Positions 19,701 through 29,550 of a stretch of DNA of 64,000 nt are shown here, in pieces. This DNA is from CAYMUR01 sp964393615. GTDB lineage: Bacteria; Planctomycetota; Planctomycetia; Pirellulales; Pirellulaceae. Each line of letters starts with the position of its first letter. The first letter of the stretch is position 1. The stretch spans positions 30,365 through 94,364 of the forward strand of contig CAYMUR010000010.1 of NCBI GenBank assembly GCA_964393615.1, written 5' to 3'. The translations under genes were made by a program, and so were the position numbers. Below the pieces are notes generated by a model that had not been told where the DNA came from, searched no databases, and saw nothing but the letters and a program-made list of their open reading frames with translations.

Positions 19701-22700
19701 AAACTCTGTCCGCAAGGTGGCTGCGTCATTGGCCACGACCAAATAATCATGCGGTCCAATTGATGTTCCAGTCGGGAAATCATAGCGGATGCCACCCGCC
19801 ACTGACCAACCCGTTAAATCCACCGACTGCACTGCGTTACGATTGTACAGTTCAAACCACTCCTCGTTAATTTCGAGGTAACCCGAACTAGAAAAACCCG
19901 CCGTTATTTCTTTCCTCGCTGTTAACTCAACCGCCATCACAATGTCGGAACTAGTGAGATTGATCTGGTGGACCTCCACCGACAAACGATTTGTACCGCT
20001 GACCAATTCGTTGGCAACGATCGAATGGGGATCAGTTGTGTTGGAAAACGTGGCATTGTTAATGGCAGTCGATGCGTAATCCCCCGCAAACACCGGACTG
20101 CCCATACTACCCGGCATGTTGTGCCGTGTCAGTTCGACACCGTTGAGATAAAACACGGCTCCATCGTCAATCAGGTGACGAAGTTGCAGGTCGACGAAAT
20201 CCGCGGGATCGCCTGAAAAGGTAAAATCTGTTTCAAAATAATATGTATTGACGAACGGAGTATTCAACGCCGGGTCTGTCAATTCCGTGCGAATGGCTTC
20301 CGGCAACGAACTCGATTCAAACCCTAAAGGAGCCGGCCCCTGAAACCAATTTACCGAATCAATCCCGTGTGCAACTTGCGCCCAACTGGAACCGAGATTC
20401 TGGCCAGATTGGTTGTAACGCCAGGGGGTTGATGCGTCGATTTCTACCAAGACTGTCGCAGCGTATTCATCAGGCACCCCATCAACAGATCCCTTACTGG
20501 GCTGATGGTGGAACATGATTTCATTGATGACCACATCACTTTGAAATGCAAACTCATTGGCTGCTCCAGGTGTTGGCGCGGCGGGATAAAGCCAACGTCC
20601 CTCAGCGGTGCGCCCACGCAGGCGATTTGTCACTTCACGAGCATCAATTAAACTTGTCTGACTAGCCGAATAAACAAATAATCTGTCGCCGGTCACAGCA
20701 TCAAACCCCAACGTTTCTTCGGTTAAATGCAGAGTGCCGCCGGCGGGAAGCGATTCTGAGTCGAGCGTGTGCGAACCACCAGAAACTCCATCGGCAGTGA
20801 CCACAACATCTGTCACATTGATCGGTTCGGAGCCAACGTTCGCCAATTCCAGCCAAAACGTCGCATCGGTAGCCGGTGCTACCTCGTTAATCACCAGGGC
20901 ATCGGTCAGATTAGCGACTGGCTCAAAGACTTGGGTCGCCGAAAGCGTGGGTTTGATGAGAAAAGTGTGGTCACTGGCAGACTCATTCAAGCCATGAATT
21001 GCCAGCAGGTTTTCACCATCGACTAGCTGCTGCAGATGCGCCGACAGATCAAGCATTTCCCGACCGGTGTCTGTACCACCACTTCCTGAAAAGAACTGGA
21101 CCTCGCTCAGACCGACAAAAATATCACCATTACCCTGGTCCAATCCGTGCGTGCTCTCTACGTCGATCAGCACATGTCGTGCCTGGGCACCCTGGAAGAG
21201 AACTTCGGTCACATTATCAAAACCATTAATTCCAGTGCCCTGTGGGATCGTAATGTCGCCTAGCAGCGTCCAATTGGCGGTGGAAGGATTGGTAGCAGGT
21301 GTTGGACTGACAGCATCAGAGTACCAGATCCGAGCAGCGCTCACCCCACGAAGAGTACACCTACCGGCAGGACAACTGCCGCGATTAATTTCATTGAATC
21401 CCCAAATCCACATTTTGTCCAACTCGGTCGATTGTCCCAAGTCGAAACTGATCCATTGATCAGCCTGTCTATTACCACTTGTCATCAGAGACATCATGCC
21501 GTGATCCACTTCGCTATCAATCTCTGGCACACCGTCACCATCGACATCAATCCAATTCTGACCAGCAGCAGGCTTGTTGCTCCAGCTGGAAAATCCCGTT
21601 CCGTCGACCAAACGATAACTGTCGTAGGCTGGCGAAGCAAGATAACGCGCTGGTCCTGCCGTGACGCTGATATTGGAAACTGCCGGTCCGCCACCNNNNN
21701 NNNNNCTGCCTGGTTCCCCAACGGACTGGTAGCCCCAACGTAAGTGTTGATCAACGTGCTGTCGCCAGCAGCACCAGACTCACTGACTGTCGTAGTTGCC
21801 GTCGCGTTAAAAGCCAGGCTGACCGGCGCATTTTGTCGGCTAATTTCGGTACCGTTGAGGTATGCAACGTAACCGTCGTTGTAATCGACCGTCAATTCCA
21901 AGTCACTTAGGGTCGACGCATCATTCACATTGAACGGAATACGAATCAGGCTGGTCGCATTCCGAGTGTACATCTGAGACTCGATATCCCCCTGCGCATC
22001 GAGCTGGTCGGCAATCGATGTGCTACCCGAGGTGTCGAAACCAAGACCCACTGCTGCATCGAACCAGCCGCCAGCCGCCGCATCGTCAAAACCAGGTTCG
22101 TTCCATTCCACCGAGTTCCATGTCAAATTACCGGCCGAAGTAGGTACGCGAACGCGTACACTGCTGCCACTGTCGACATAGGTCGAGGTCACCGGCGGCA
22201 ACAACGAGGGATCCGGGAAGTTATCCGCTCCAGGAGTTCCTCCGACCTGGGTACTGGCGCTCCAACTCTCAGGCAATTCGGAGTTGGTATGGATACTCGT
22301 TCGAGACAGAGAGGCACCGGAGCCATCAGCACCTACCGGCCAATCTCCACCGTCGTCGTAATCCACCTGGCTCATACGACGACCCGCATGGGTAACCAGA
22401 CGGAGTTCTTCACCGCCGTTACTGAGTTGTCCCTGAGAAAAGGGTCCCAGGGCGTCGGAAAAACTTCCCCCAGTGGCGAGTCCCGTGGGATCAGCTGCGA
22501 CGACCAGGTAACCTCGTCCGTCAATGACGGTCGGATCGGGAAACGTGTAGTCGATGCCGCCTTCGATGGACCATCCCGACAAGTCGATGTTAGTCGCGTT
22601 CTCGTTGTACAATTCCACGAACTCTAAAGTTTCGTCACCAGCCGGATTGTACATGATCTCGTTGAATACGACTGTGGCATCCAGCACGATCCGGTTTTCG

Positions 22701-22804
22701 AGAGACTCATAACGACAGCGATGCCGAAACTTTCGCCGTAAGGCTGAGCCTCGCATATGAGTTGGTGAGTGTCGCTGAAAAGACCAGGCCGAAAACGGTG
22801 TCAT
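13767..22804 (-). CDS. Giant secreted multidomain protein: lamin-tail repeats, CotH kinase, lectin-like, P-domain, dockerin (split by assembly gap)
   Basis: Two minus-strand frames flank the 10-N gap at 21696-21705 and belong to one gene: the downstream frame stays open up to the gap edge, and the sense continues. Total is about 3000 residues. Order: LEPR-XLL-like leader (ESLENRIVLDA, about 33-43), lamin-tail domain (VVFNEIMYNPAG), discoidin-like segment (QWISFDLGQS), further lamin-tail copies (NEVAP, NEIMF, SEINYHP, NEVFTQ, SEVHYHP; about six in all), CotH-kinase domain with PWDNDHGYG, two or three H-type-lectin-like repeats (TLTFSQPFAEPPSFIAS), a proprotein-convertase P-domain (LDVFLESPRGT), then dockerin-type Ca loops (DLNYDGEVNYDD, DTDLDQDLDSVD). 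It is likely exported and cell-surface or matrix associated. Gap length is unknown, so the frame break is probably an assembly effect. Confidence 0.88.
21696..21705. other. Assembly gap (10 N) inside the giant CDS
   Basis: Ten N interrupt the giant exoprotein gene and put its two parts in different frames. The flanks show no obvious duplicated sequence. The fixed small size suggests a placeholder, so real missing length is unknown. Confidence 0.95.
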
Positions 22805-23043
22805 GAAAAAAAAATCCTTGGAATCGACGATCGTAAGCGAATATGCCTGTCAAAAATTTTAAAGATAGATCCATGGCCATTATAGCTGAAATCAGCAATT
22901 TGGGGAAGAAATACCAGGCCCCGTCTCCTCTCTTCGCCGTTCTTCGGAGTCACTAAGATCGACTATTTGGGTGGCAACCGACAACAACACGTGATTCGAA
23001 CCAGGTTGTCCCGTACCGTAGAAATTCCGGGCTATTTTCTTGT

Positions 23044-23640
23044 TCATAACCCGAACAACCAAGTCACAGTCGACACCAACAATCCCATCGCCGATGGTAG
23101 AAGTGCAGCAGGTATACTTTGTGCACTGGCAAGGTAAATGGTCGCGGTCGTCAAATCACCATTACGCGTGAGCGAACCAGGACTGTTCCCCTGTGACACA
23201 ATCGCGTGATTGGACAGATTGCCCCCCACGGTGTGTCGACCACTGCATACCCTTGCCAGGGAGTCCATTGGCTCCCCGTGTCGAGGTGAAGTTTATTGTT
23301 CATGAACAACGTTCCAACTTCCGTTGTTTCAGTGCATTACCATTCAAAGTGCGATCATTATTGAACGACAACCGCGCACTCGGATTCCCCACATTGACTC
23401 CTCTATTAGCCTGTCGGTTCACACGAATCTGAAACTCATGCCTTCCTTGCAGAATATTTACCAGCGGGTTTCTCGGCGTGTTGGCCACCAAGTGAAGAGC
23501 CCCTTGTCCGGCAAGCACATGGCCGCAAACATTATCACGCGAAATGCCATTGGCCGATACTGTTTGGTTGAAAAACACCGTGTAATTGTCAGACGGCATT
23601 GTTCGTTGGTCATTTGCTGAATTGCATCCAAAGAGGCAGA
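23044..23640 (-). pseudogene. Decayed autotransporter-like / passenger-repeat gene fragment
   Basis: Three minus-strand frames together read as the C-terminal part of the planctomycete autotransporter-associated repeat protein type. Frame one (23300-23640) reads SANGISRDN, ALHLVANTPRNPLVNILQGR and SFNNDRTLNGNALK. A second frame continues with NNKLHLDTG (about 23280). A third (23044-about 23230) reads TVGGNLSNHAIVSQGNSPGS, LTRNGDLT and a hydrophobic tail LLPSAMGLLVSTVTWLFGL. At least two frameshifts plus a stop lie between the parts. Intact homologues have GGNLxNxGxISPGNSPGxLTxxGD at this place. The fragment is short compared with family proteins of a thousand or more residues, so most of the gene is missing. 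The family assignment rests on my recall of these motifs. Confidence 0.65.
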
Positions 23641-23836
23641 GATTTGCAGCTTCGATTCATGCATGTTGTCTGGCCTGACTGAGCGAAGTATGTCATGGTT
23701 GGTGAATCTTTTGGCAGGAGTATGAGTACGGGATTTAGCAGGCATTCGTGGTGGGTGAAATTTTAAAGACCGATCAACCGCCTGGGGCGATCAGATTCTG
23801 AGGGAGAGTGTTGCGTGCTTTCAAATTCAAATCTTT

Positions 23837-23878
23837 CCCGAGTGTTTTCGGAATTGGCCCGAGTGTTTTCAGAATTGG
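23837..23878. repeat. Two-copy 21-bp tandem repeat
   Basis: Units 23837-23857 and 23858-23878 both read cccgagtgttttc then g or a then aattgg, with one mismatch. It borders the duplicated sequence at the 100-N gap, so a longer repeat may have caused the assembly break. Confidence 0.85.
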
Positions 23879-24081
23879 ATGGATTATAGGTCCGGTAAAA
23901 ATTCATACCGGGAAATTATCTTATGGNNNNNNNNNNNNNNNNNNNNNNNNNNNNNNNNNNNNNNNNNNNNNNNNNNNNNNNNNNNNNNNNNNNNNNNNNN
24001 NNNNNNNNNNNNNNNNNNNNNNNNNNGAATTGGATGGATTATAGGTCCGGTAAAAATTCATACCGGGAAATTATCTTATGG
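23872..24081. repeat. Exact 55-bp duplication flanking a 100-N gap
   Basis: Bases 23872-23926 and 24027-24081 are identical (55 bp, gaattggatgg to atcttatgg), with exactly 100 N at 23927-24026. Fifty-five is a common de Bruijn graph k-mer, and adjoining graph contigs share k bases. The pair is therefore more likely a scaffolding artefact than a biological repeat, and the real sequence may be continuous here or hold a collapsed tandem array. Confidence 0.9.
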
Positions 24082-24495
24082 ATGTCTTTGGGTTTGCCAT
24101 CTTTTGGTAAAATACCATTGCACGTAGCTGGGCATGAGGTTCGGGCAGGAAATCTGAGTCAAGTGGTTATAAGTTATTGAGTCAATGGCCAGATGGATGT
24201 GTTGAGCAAGGCAATTCGGTATTACGTTTAGTTCCAGTAAGGACCAAAAATGTGATGGCCAGGATGAGTCTACGACGCTTCATTGTTCTGGGAAGGGTCG
24301 TTATCTGGTGGCCTGCTCTGCCACAGGAAAAACGTATGCGTGGCTGGGAGATTTCAGCTTGTTTTACCGCAATGATTGAAAAATGGGGTCGAATCAGAGT
24401 CATGCATTGTGGTGCCCACGGAGCTTGATTCGTCTGGTCCCTATCGGGATGGTTCGCTACAATTCCTGTCCAACGCTTAACGGGTGGGAGTTACA

Positions 24496-25497
24496 GTGCG
24501 GATTCTGATCGTCAAGACTTCATCGATGGGTGACGTTATTCATACGTTGCCTGCTGTCACCGATGCGGCGCGGGTGTTCCCCGACGCTCGTTTTGATTGG
24601 CTCGTAGAAGATACTTTTGCCGAAATACCGGCCTGGCATCCAGCCGTTGACCGAGTCATTCCTGTAGCACTTCGTCGGTGGAGAAGACAACCCTGGCAGT
24701 TTTTTGTGCGGAACGAATGGCGAGGATTTCTACATGAGTTGCGCACGCGACGATACGATTTAGTGATTGATGCCCAGGGGCTTATCAAGAGTGCATTGCT
24801 AACACGCTTTGTCAACGCGCCTGTTGTTGGGTTTGCCCGACATTCGGTTCGTGAGCCATTAGCGACGCTGGCTTATCGAACCCAAGTTAACGTACCGTAC
24901 GAGATGCACGCGGTTGAGAGAACGCGTCACCTGTTTGCAAAATCACTGGACTATCCCTGTCCAGCAGATTTGGGGGACTATGGGCTGAGGGTTTTCGCAG
25001 ATCCCAAACAGATTCGGACAGTGCAGCAAGTGGTCCTGGTGCATGCAACGACTCGTTCCGAGAAACATTGGCCTGAAGAGCATTGGCAGCAGTTGTGTTG
25101 GGATCTGTCCGAGTCGGGTTTTGCGGTGCGCCTGCCATGGGCCACCACCGTTGACCGCGAGCGCGCTGAACGGATTGCCCGTTCTCACCAGCAAGCATCC
25201 GTATTGCCGAGGCTTTCGTTGAATGAGTTGGCTGTTGAATTGTTGGCGACGCAGGCAGTGGTAGCCGTTGACACTGGATTGGGCCATTTGGCGGCTGCTT
25301 TGGACGTACCGGCCCTATCCTTGTATGGGTGTACATCACCCGGTCGTGTGGGGACGTACGGCACCAATCAGCGGCACCTCTGTGCCACGGACCATGCAGA
25401 TAAAAACAGCTCGAACCGTTCTGCGTATCTGGGCCACTTGACTTCCGACATGGTGCAACGTGTTCTTTTTAATGAGATATTGCGTAGGGCAGCATAA
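24496..25497 (+). CDS. waaC: Lipopolysaccharide heptosyltransferase I (WaaC-like)
   Basis: The product (333 residues) is a family 9 glycosyltransferase with the N-terminal motif RILIVKTSSMGDVIHTLPA and the C-terminal ADP-heptose site DTGLGHLAAALDVP followed by SLYGCTSPGRVGTYG, both typical of WaaC. It transfers L-glycero-D-manno-heptose to Kdo of lipid A at the cytoplasmic face of the inner membrane. I start at GTG 24496, which has GGAG five bases upstream and begins right at the conserved motif; an upstream in-frame GTG at 24484 adds four residues. It supports an LPS core in this organism. It is followed by a cupin gene without clear coupling. Confidence 0.92.
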   Translation: MRILIVKTSSMGDVIHTLPAVTDAARVFPDARFDWLVEDTFAEIPAWHPAVDRVIPVALRRWRRQPWQFFVRNEWRGFLHELRTRRYDLVIDAQGLIKSALLTRFVNAPVVGFARHSVREPLATLAYRTQVNVPYEMHAVERTRHLFAKSLDYPCPADLGDYGLRVFADPKQIRTVQQVVLVHATTRSEKHWPEEHWQQLCWDLSESGFAVRLPWATTVDRERAERIARSHQQASVLPRLSLNELAVELLATQAVVAVDTGLGHLAAALDVPALSLYGCTSPGRVGTYGTNQRHLCATDHADKNSSNRSAYLGHLTSDMVQRVLFNEILRRAA

Positions 25498-25530
25498 TGA
25501 ACTGGTACCCTTCCAAATTGTATTTGGCAC

Positions 25531-25562
25531 TGTTTAACGTTTATGATGTTTAACGTTTATGA
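25531..25562. repeat. Perfect 16-bp tandem duplication
   Basis: The unit tgtttaacgtttatga occurs at 25531-25546 and again at 25547-25562 without mismatch, in the spacer between the heptosyltransferase and the cupin gene. Confidence 0.95.
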
Positions 25563-25727
25563 TGCACTATCTGAAATCGAACACTCGTGCCTGGATGACG
25601 TTTTGAGTTTTGCTTTACTGGATTCTTGCTGACGACGAGGTCGTGATTTCTGGATACCTGCGTCGGAATGGATGTTCTGCTTGAGAAAGTCTTGTTTTAA
25701 CGGGCGTTCAGCAATGAGCGGTAGATC

Positions 25728-26267
25728 ATGCAAAACGTATTGAAAATTGGAGCAGGGTTTCAAGTTCCTGATGGTACGACGGTTCGATCTATCTTGGACC
25801 CGCAGTCGTCACTGCGCGAAGGCAGGGCGGTTATTGACGACTTCAGTTTGGCGCTTGGTGAAATTCCACCGTTGACTGTTTCTCGAATTCATCTTCATCC
25901 GATCGTAACGCAATTGACGTGGGTGGTGAAAGGACAATTGACGATCAAGATGAAAGAACCTGCATGCGACACTCCCTATACACTTGAGTTGAACGTAGGG
26001 GAAGGAGCGTTAACACGACCTGATACGTTTTTTCAGCTTTTTAATTCCGGTTCTGTTCCCTGTCAGGCTTTGTATTTTGTGACACCTGCGTTTATCTTTG
26101 AAACAGACGAAAAAGGGATCCTCGTTTACAGTGATGCGATTGTGTTCGAAGAGTCGTGGGAGGAATTGGCAGAATGCAAATGGTTGCTGGCGAAACAAAC
26201 AGACCACAAAAGTTGGCAAGCCAAGCGTAAGCGAATCCAGCAAGCATGGCAAGAAAAACAGGTTTAG
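25728..26267 (+). CDS. Cupin-domain protein
   Basis: A 179-residue protein whose middle (about 40-130) reads as one cupin barrel: SRIHLHPIVTQLTWVVKGQLTIKM, then VGEGALTRPDTFFQLFNSG. The first cupin motif keeps a HLHP pair, while the later Glu and second-motif His are replaced (TQLTW, FFQLFN), so metal binding is uncertain. The C-terminus is a charged helix (WQAKRKRIQQAWQEK). No signal peptide is seen. Function unknown; small-molecule binding or isomerase roles are common in the family. It converges on the FGE-PQQ gene with a 98-bp spacer. Confidence 0.75.
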   Translation: MQNVLKIGAGFQVPDGTTVRSILDPQSSLREGRAVIDDFSLALGEIPPLTVSRIHLHPIVTQLTWVVKGQLTIKMKEPACDTPYTLELNVGEGALTRPDTFFQLFNSGSVPCQALYFVTPAFIFETDEKGILVYSDAIVFEESWEELAECKWLLAKQTDHKSWQAKRKRIQQAWQEKQV

Positions 26268-26365
26268 GATAGGCCAGAGTGGCTTACGGTCCGCACGGTA
26301 ACAGCATCACGGTTTGTCCTGGCAGGTCCCGATGCAATGTGCCCAGTCTTGTCTTTTGCCCTCGA

Positions 26366-28510
26366 TTAATTCATGAGCGAGAAACAGACCAGTTCAGAAT
26401 CGCTGCGTGCGTAGACACGACCTCTGGAATAAGCCGGGTGTGCCCAAGTTTCCCCGATGATGGAAGTACGTGATTCTTCGTGGTAGCCAGTAGGATTCAG
26501 GCGAGCCAGGATCAGTTCGCCAGCGGAATTGAGGATGATTGCCCGATCTTCGTCTTCCAGCCATACCATGGTGGCTTGTGGATTTCTCCCTTTCGGTGTC
26601 ATGCGATTGTTGTCGTCCCAAACTTTTTGGCCTGTTGCGAGTTCAAAGCAGGTTAATCCGTGACGCTTGTCCAGAAGATAGCCGTAGCCGTTTTGATAAA
26701 GTGCCTGTGACATTAAACCGCGTAGATTACGGCGGTCTTCCCAGATCACTTCGGCATCGGTTTGATCCGGACCTAACCGAATGGCGAGCGACCCATTGTA
26801 ATAGCCACTTACCATGGTGATGCCTTCCTGGTAGATGGGAGTAGCGACAGAGGTTCCATTTTCGATGGTGAATGGGACTGACCAAAGACTTTCACCATTA
26901 CGTGGGTCGACACCACGAACGTGGGTCGGTGTCCAGCTGATGAGCTGGGTTTGGCCACTGATTTGCACCAAAATAGGCGTTGCATAACCTGCCGGGTCAG
27001 GCAGGCAATTCCATTGTTTTTCGCCTGTCATACGGTCCAATGCAACCAGACATCCTTCAGGTTGACTACCCGCATGTACGATCAACAGGTCTTCGAACTG
27101 AACGGGTGACGCAGAGACACCCCATAACGGAACACTAGCCTGAAACGTTTTTACAAAATCCTGGTGCCAGATGACTTGTCCAGTGTCCGTACTCAAGCAA
27201 AAGAGTTGGCCGGTAGCCCCGAGTGAGTAGACATGGTGACCGATGACTGTTGGCGTGGTACGAGGGCCGTTGCCGTAAGCCACGTCGCTGTAATCTACCT
27301 CATACTTGTGTTCCCACAAAAGTTTTCCGCTCCTCGCATCGAATGCCAGAATTCGTTCGATTTCGAGCGGTTCCAATTGACGGTCCATGACGTACAGTTG
27401 CCCGGCAGAAACTGCGATACCACCGTAACCACCGCCGATAGGTTGTCGCCAAAGTCGCCGTAGTCCATGGGCGGGCCATTTTTTAGGAAGCTGTGGTGCG
27501 TGCCAACTGCCGTCACCCCGTTGCCCGCGCCAACGGGGCCAATCTTCACCGGATCCCACTGCCGAAAGAGATGTTTCACCTTGCACGCCTGCTGTGAATT
27601 TGGTGCTGGTCGGCCGTTTTGTTTTCCGAACGAGTTTTTCAGCATCACCGTAAGTCATCATGACGCGCATGCCGAGCGCATAAAAGGTACCATCCGGTAC
27701 GTCTGCGTAACGAAATGCGGACCGACAGTCACGAGCGTCACTGTACCAATCTCCACCCCGTATCACACGTCGTGTTCCCTGACGAGGACCTGGAGGATCT
27801 TGGGCATCAGAAGTGTTATAGTAATTGCGTAGATACCAATCTGCGCACCATTCCCATACGTTGCCGTGAATGTCATGCAATCCGAACGGGTTGGCCAGAA
27901 ATGATCCCACGGCAACGGTTCGGCCTCGGAAGGGTCCTGGAGCGGCATCGCCAAATGGATAGCGGCCATTAAAATTGGCCTGTTCCGCGCTCAGACTTTG
28001 TCCTGAATGAAAAACAGTTTGTGTGCCGGCGCGGCAGGCATATTCCCATTGTGCTTCGGTCGGCAGATGATAAACACGCCCAGCAGCCCGTTCTTTTGGA
28101 GCGAACGAAAGTTTTTCACAAAATTGCATGGCGTCCCACCAGGTGATCTGGTCGGCAGGAAATCGTGAGGTGTCCAGGCCTTGTACGCTGTTTTGCCCGG
28201 GACCCTGGGGATTGAAAAAAAACAGGTGATCTGGTCCCATTACTTGTGCAAATTCCGCCTGGGTGACTTCGTATACGCCGAAATAAAACGGAGACGTAAT
28301 TTGTACATGATGGTGTGGGCGTTCGTCTTCTTGTGCATCGGGCATGTCTTCTGCAGAACCCATCATGAATTCTCCGGCAGGAATTTGTATTAACTGCATC
28401 CCGATCGAATTCGTGACCAGTTTTGAGCCGACGGCTGTCTCCTTGGCAATAATGCTACAGGTTAACAGAAATGTAGTCGTGGGAATCAAGACGAAGAAAG
28501 AAGGTTTCAT
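26366..28510 (-). CDS. Exported fusion of FGE/SUMF1-like domain and PQQ-like beta-propeller
   Basis: The 714-residue product begins with a signal sequence (FFVLIPTTTFLLTCSIIA). Residues about 30-300 are a formylglycine-generating-enzyme-like domain (FMMGS, YEVTQAEF, LPTEAQWEYACRAG, GNVWEWCADWY, RGGDWYSDARDCRSAFRY). About 320-712 form a PQQ-type propeller (DARSGKLLWEHKY, STDTGQVIWHQD, ELATGQKVWDD). In true FGE two Cys lie in the segment after RGG; here the first position is Ser and only the second Cys is kept, so copper-dependent formylglycine formation is unlikely. A periplasmic binding or scaffolding role is the better guess. Its 5' side faces the ribokinase, which is transcribed toward it. 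Confidence 0.88.
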   Translation of the reverse strand: MKPSFFVLIPTTTFLLTCSIIAKETAVGSKLVTNSIGMQLIQIPAGEFMMGSAEDMPDAQEDERPHHHVQITSPFYFGVYEVTQAEFAQVMGPDHLFFFNPQGPGQNSVQGLDTSRFPADQITWWDAMQFCEKLSFAPKERAAGRVYHLPTEAQWEYACRAGTQTVFHSGQSLSAEQANFNGRYPFGDAAPGPFRGRTVAVGSFLANPFGLHDIHGNVWEWCADWYLRNYYNTSDAQDPPGPRQGTRRVIRGGDWYSDARDCRSAFRYADVPDGTFYALGMRVMMTYGDAEKLVRKTKRPTSTKFTAGVQGETSLSAVGSGEDWPRWRGQRGDGSWHAPQLPKKWPAHGLRRLWRQPIGGGYGGIAVSAGQLYVMDRQLEPLEIERILAFDARSGKLLWEHKYEVDYSDVAYGNGPRTTPTVIGHHVYSLGATGQLFCLSTDTGQVIWHQDFVKTFQASVPLWGVSASPVQFEDLLIVHAGSQPEGCLVALDRMTGEKQWNCLPDPAGYATPILVQISGQTQLISWTPTHVRGVDPRNGESLWSVPFTIENGTSVATPIYQEGITMVSGYYNGSLAIRLGPDQTDAEVIWEDRRNLRGLMSQALYQNGYGYLLDKRHGLTCFELATGQKVWDDNNRMTPKGRNPQATMVWLEDEDRAIILNSAGELILARLNPTGYHEESRTSIIGETWAHPAYSRGRVYARSDSELVCFSLMN

Positions 28511-28572
28511 TATGATTTCGTTGTAAAAGCCTGGATAATCAAAGGGGCTACGGTTGTCCTTTAATAGTTTAA

Positions 28573-29550
28573 CTAAATTCGCTTTTCACATTCTACCACG
28601 GTCTTCCATGGGGGCATTGCCTGCTGTGCTCCCAAGACGGTGGCAGCAAGTGCCCCCGCAGCACAAGCGAATGGTACTGCGGTAGACAGCGGGATTCCCG
28701 CTGCGAGACGACAAGCCAACGCGGCAGTAAACGCGTCTCCAGACGCAGTGGTGTCAACCACTTTGACCTGTGGAGGAAGCGTGTGTTGAGGATTGTCGGC
28801 TGCCTTGTCCCAATAAACAGCTCCATCGGCACCTAAGGTGATAACTGGATAACGTACGCCACGTTCTCGCAATAAACGACATGCGCGTATTGCCGATTGA
28901 ACATCGTGGACAGCTAATCCTGTCAACGATTCGGCTTCCGTCTGATTTGGAGTCATTACGTCCACGTGGCAAAGCTCGTTTGAAAAATTGTTAGCTGGTG
29001 CAGGCGCCGGATCAAGTACGGTGAGGACGCGGGCTGCCGTTGCCGTTCGCACTGCAGTAGCAACGGTGTCCAGCGGAACCTCGAGTTGCAGGAGGACCAC
29101 CTTCGCAGAGCGGATATATCTTTCGTGGTGTTGCACATCTTTTGAGGTCAACTGGCCGTTCGCCCCGGCAACAATTGTAATGGTGTTTTCTCCTGACCGG
29201 TCGACATTAATCCATGCCAGGCCACTACTGGAATCTGGAGTTATCGCTACGGCGGCAGTGTTGACGCCGTATTGTTTCAATGTACGGGTGAGCTGTTGGC
29301 CATAAGAATCATCTCCCACACGACCGAGCAGGGTACAGTGAGCACCGAGTGGAGCTGCCGCCACGGCTTGATTTGCACCCTTTCCGCCAGGCAGTTGTGT
29401 AAAGGAGCTTGCGTTGACCGTTTGTCCAGCCTTCGGCAGGCCGTCACAGCGGGCAACCAGATCCATATTAATAGATCCGACAACAGCGACACGTGTAGCC
29501 GGAGGACCGGTAGTCATGTCATGTTGCCTGGTGTGATTCAGGGAAGGCAT
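28573..29550 (-). CDS. rbsK: Ribokinase (PfkB family sugar kinase)
   Basis: A 325-residue PfkB-family kinase with ribokinase hallmarks: VVGSINMDLVARCDGLPKAGQT, the GG switch in LPGGKGANQAVAAA, and the C-terminal DTTASGDAFTAALACRLA holding the catalytic Asp. It would phosphorylate D-ribose to ribose-5-phosphate with ATP in the cytosol. An internal ATG at 29517 (MTTGPPATRVAVVGS) is an alternative start giving the usual family length of about 305; neither has a clear Shine-Dalgarno. No ribose transporter or RbsD gene adjoins, so another furanose or nucleoside-derived sugar is possible. Confidence 0.88.
   Translation of the reverse strand: MPSLNHTRQHDMTTGPPATRVAVVGSINMDLVARCDGLPKAGQTVNASSFTQLPGGKGANQAVAAAPLGAHCTLLGRVGDDSYGQQLTRTLKQYGVNTAAVAITPDSSSGLAWINVDRSGENTITIVAGANGQLTSKDVQHHERYIRSAKVVLLQLEVPLDTVATAVRTATAARVLTVLDPAPAPANNFSNELCHVDVMTPNQTEAESLTGLAVHDVQSAIRACRLLRERGVRYPVITLGADGAVYWDKAADNPQHTLPPQVKVVDTTASGDAFTAALACRLAAGIPLSTAVPFACAAGALAATVLGAQQAMPPWKTVVECEKRI

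Larger units (their letters stand above)
22805..24495. other. Long region without intact gene: pseudogene, tandem repeat and 100-N gap
   Basis: Between the giant exoprotein start (minus) and the heptosyltransferase (plus) lies 1.7 kb without an intact gene. It contains the giant gene's leader (a run of nine T just before its ATG on the minus strand), a decayed autotransporter-like pseudogene (23044-23640), a 21-bp tandem pair and a 100-N gap with identical 55-bp flanks. No protein-like frame was found at 24082-24495. Confidence 0.7.

Noticed and set aside
22990..23010. gattcgaacc, which is the complement of a tRNA T-loop
   Set aside because: The flanking bases do not form a T-stem or an acceptor stem, so it is not a tRNA.
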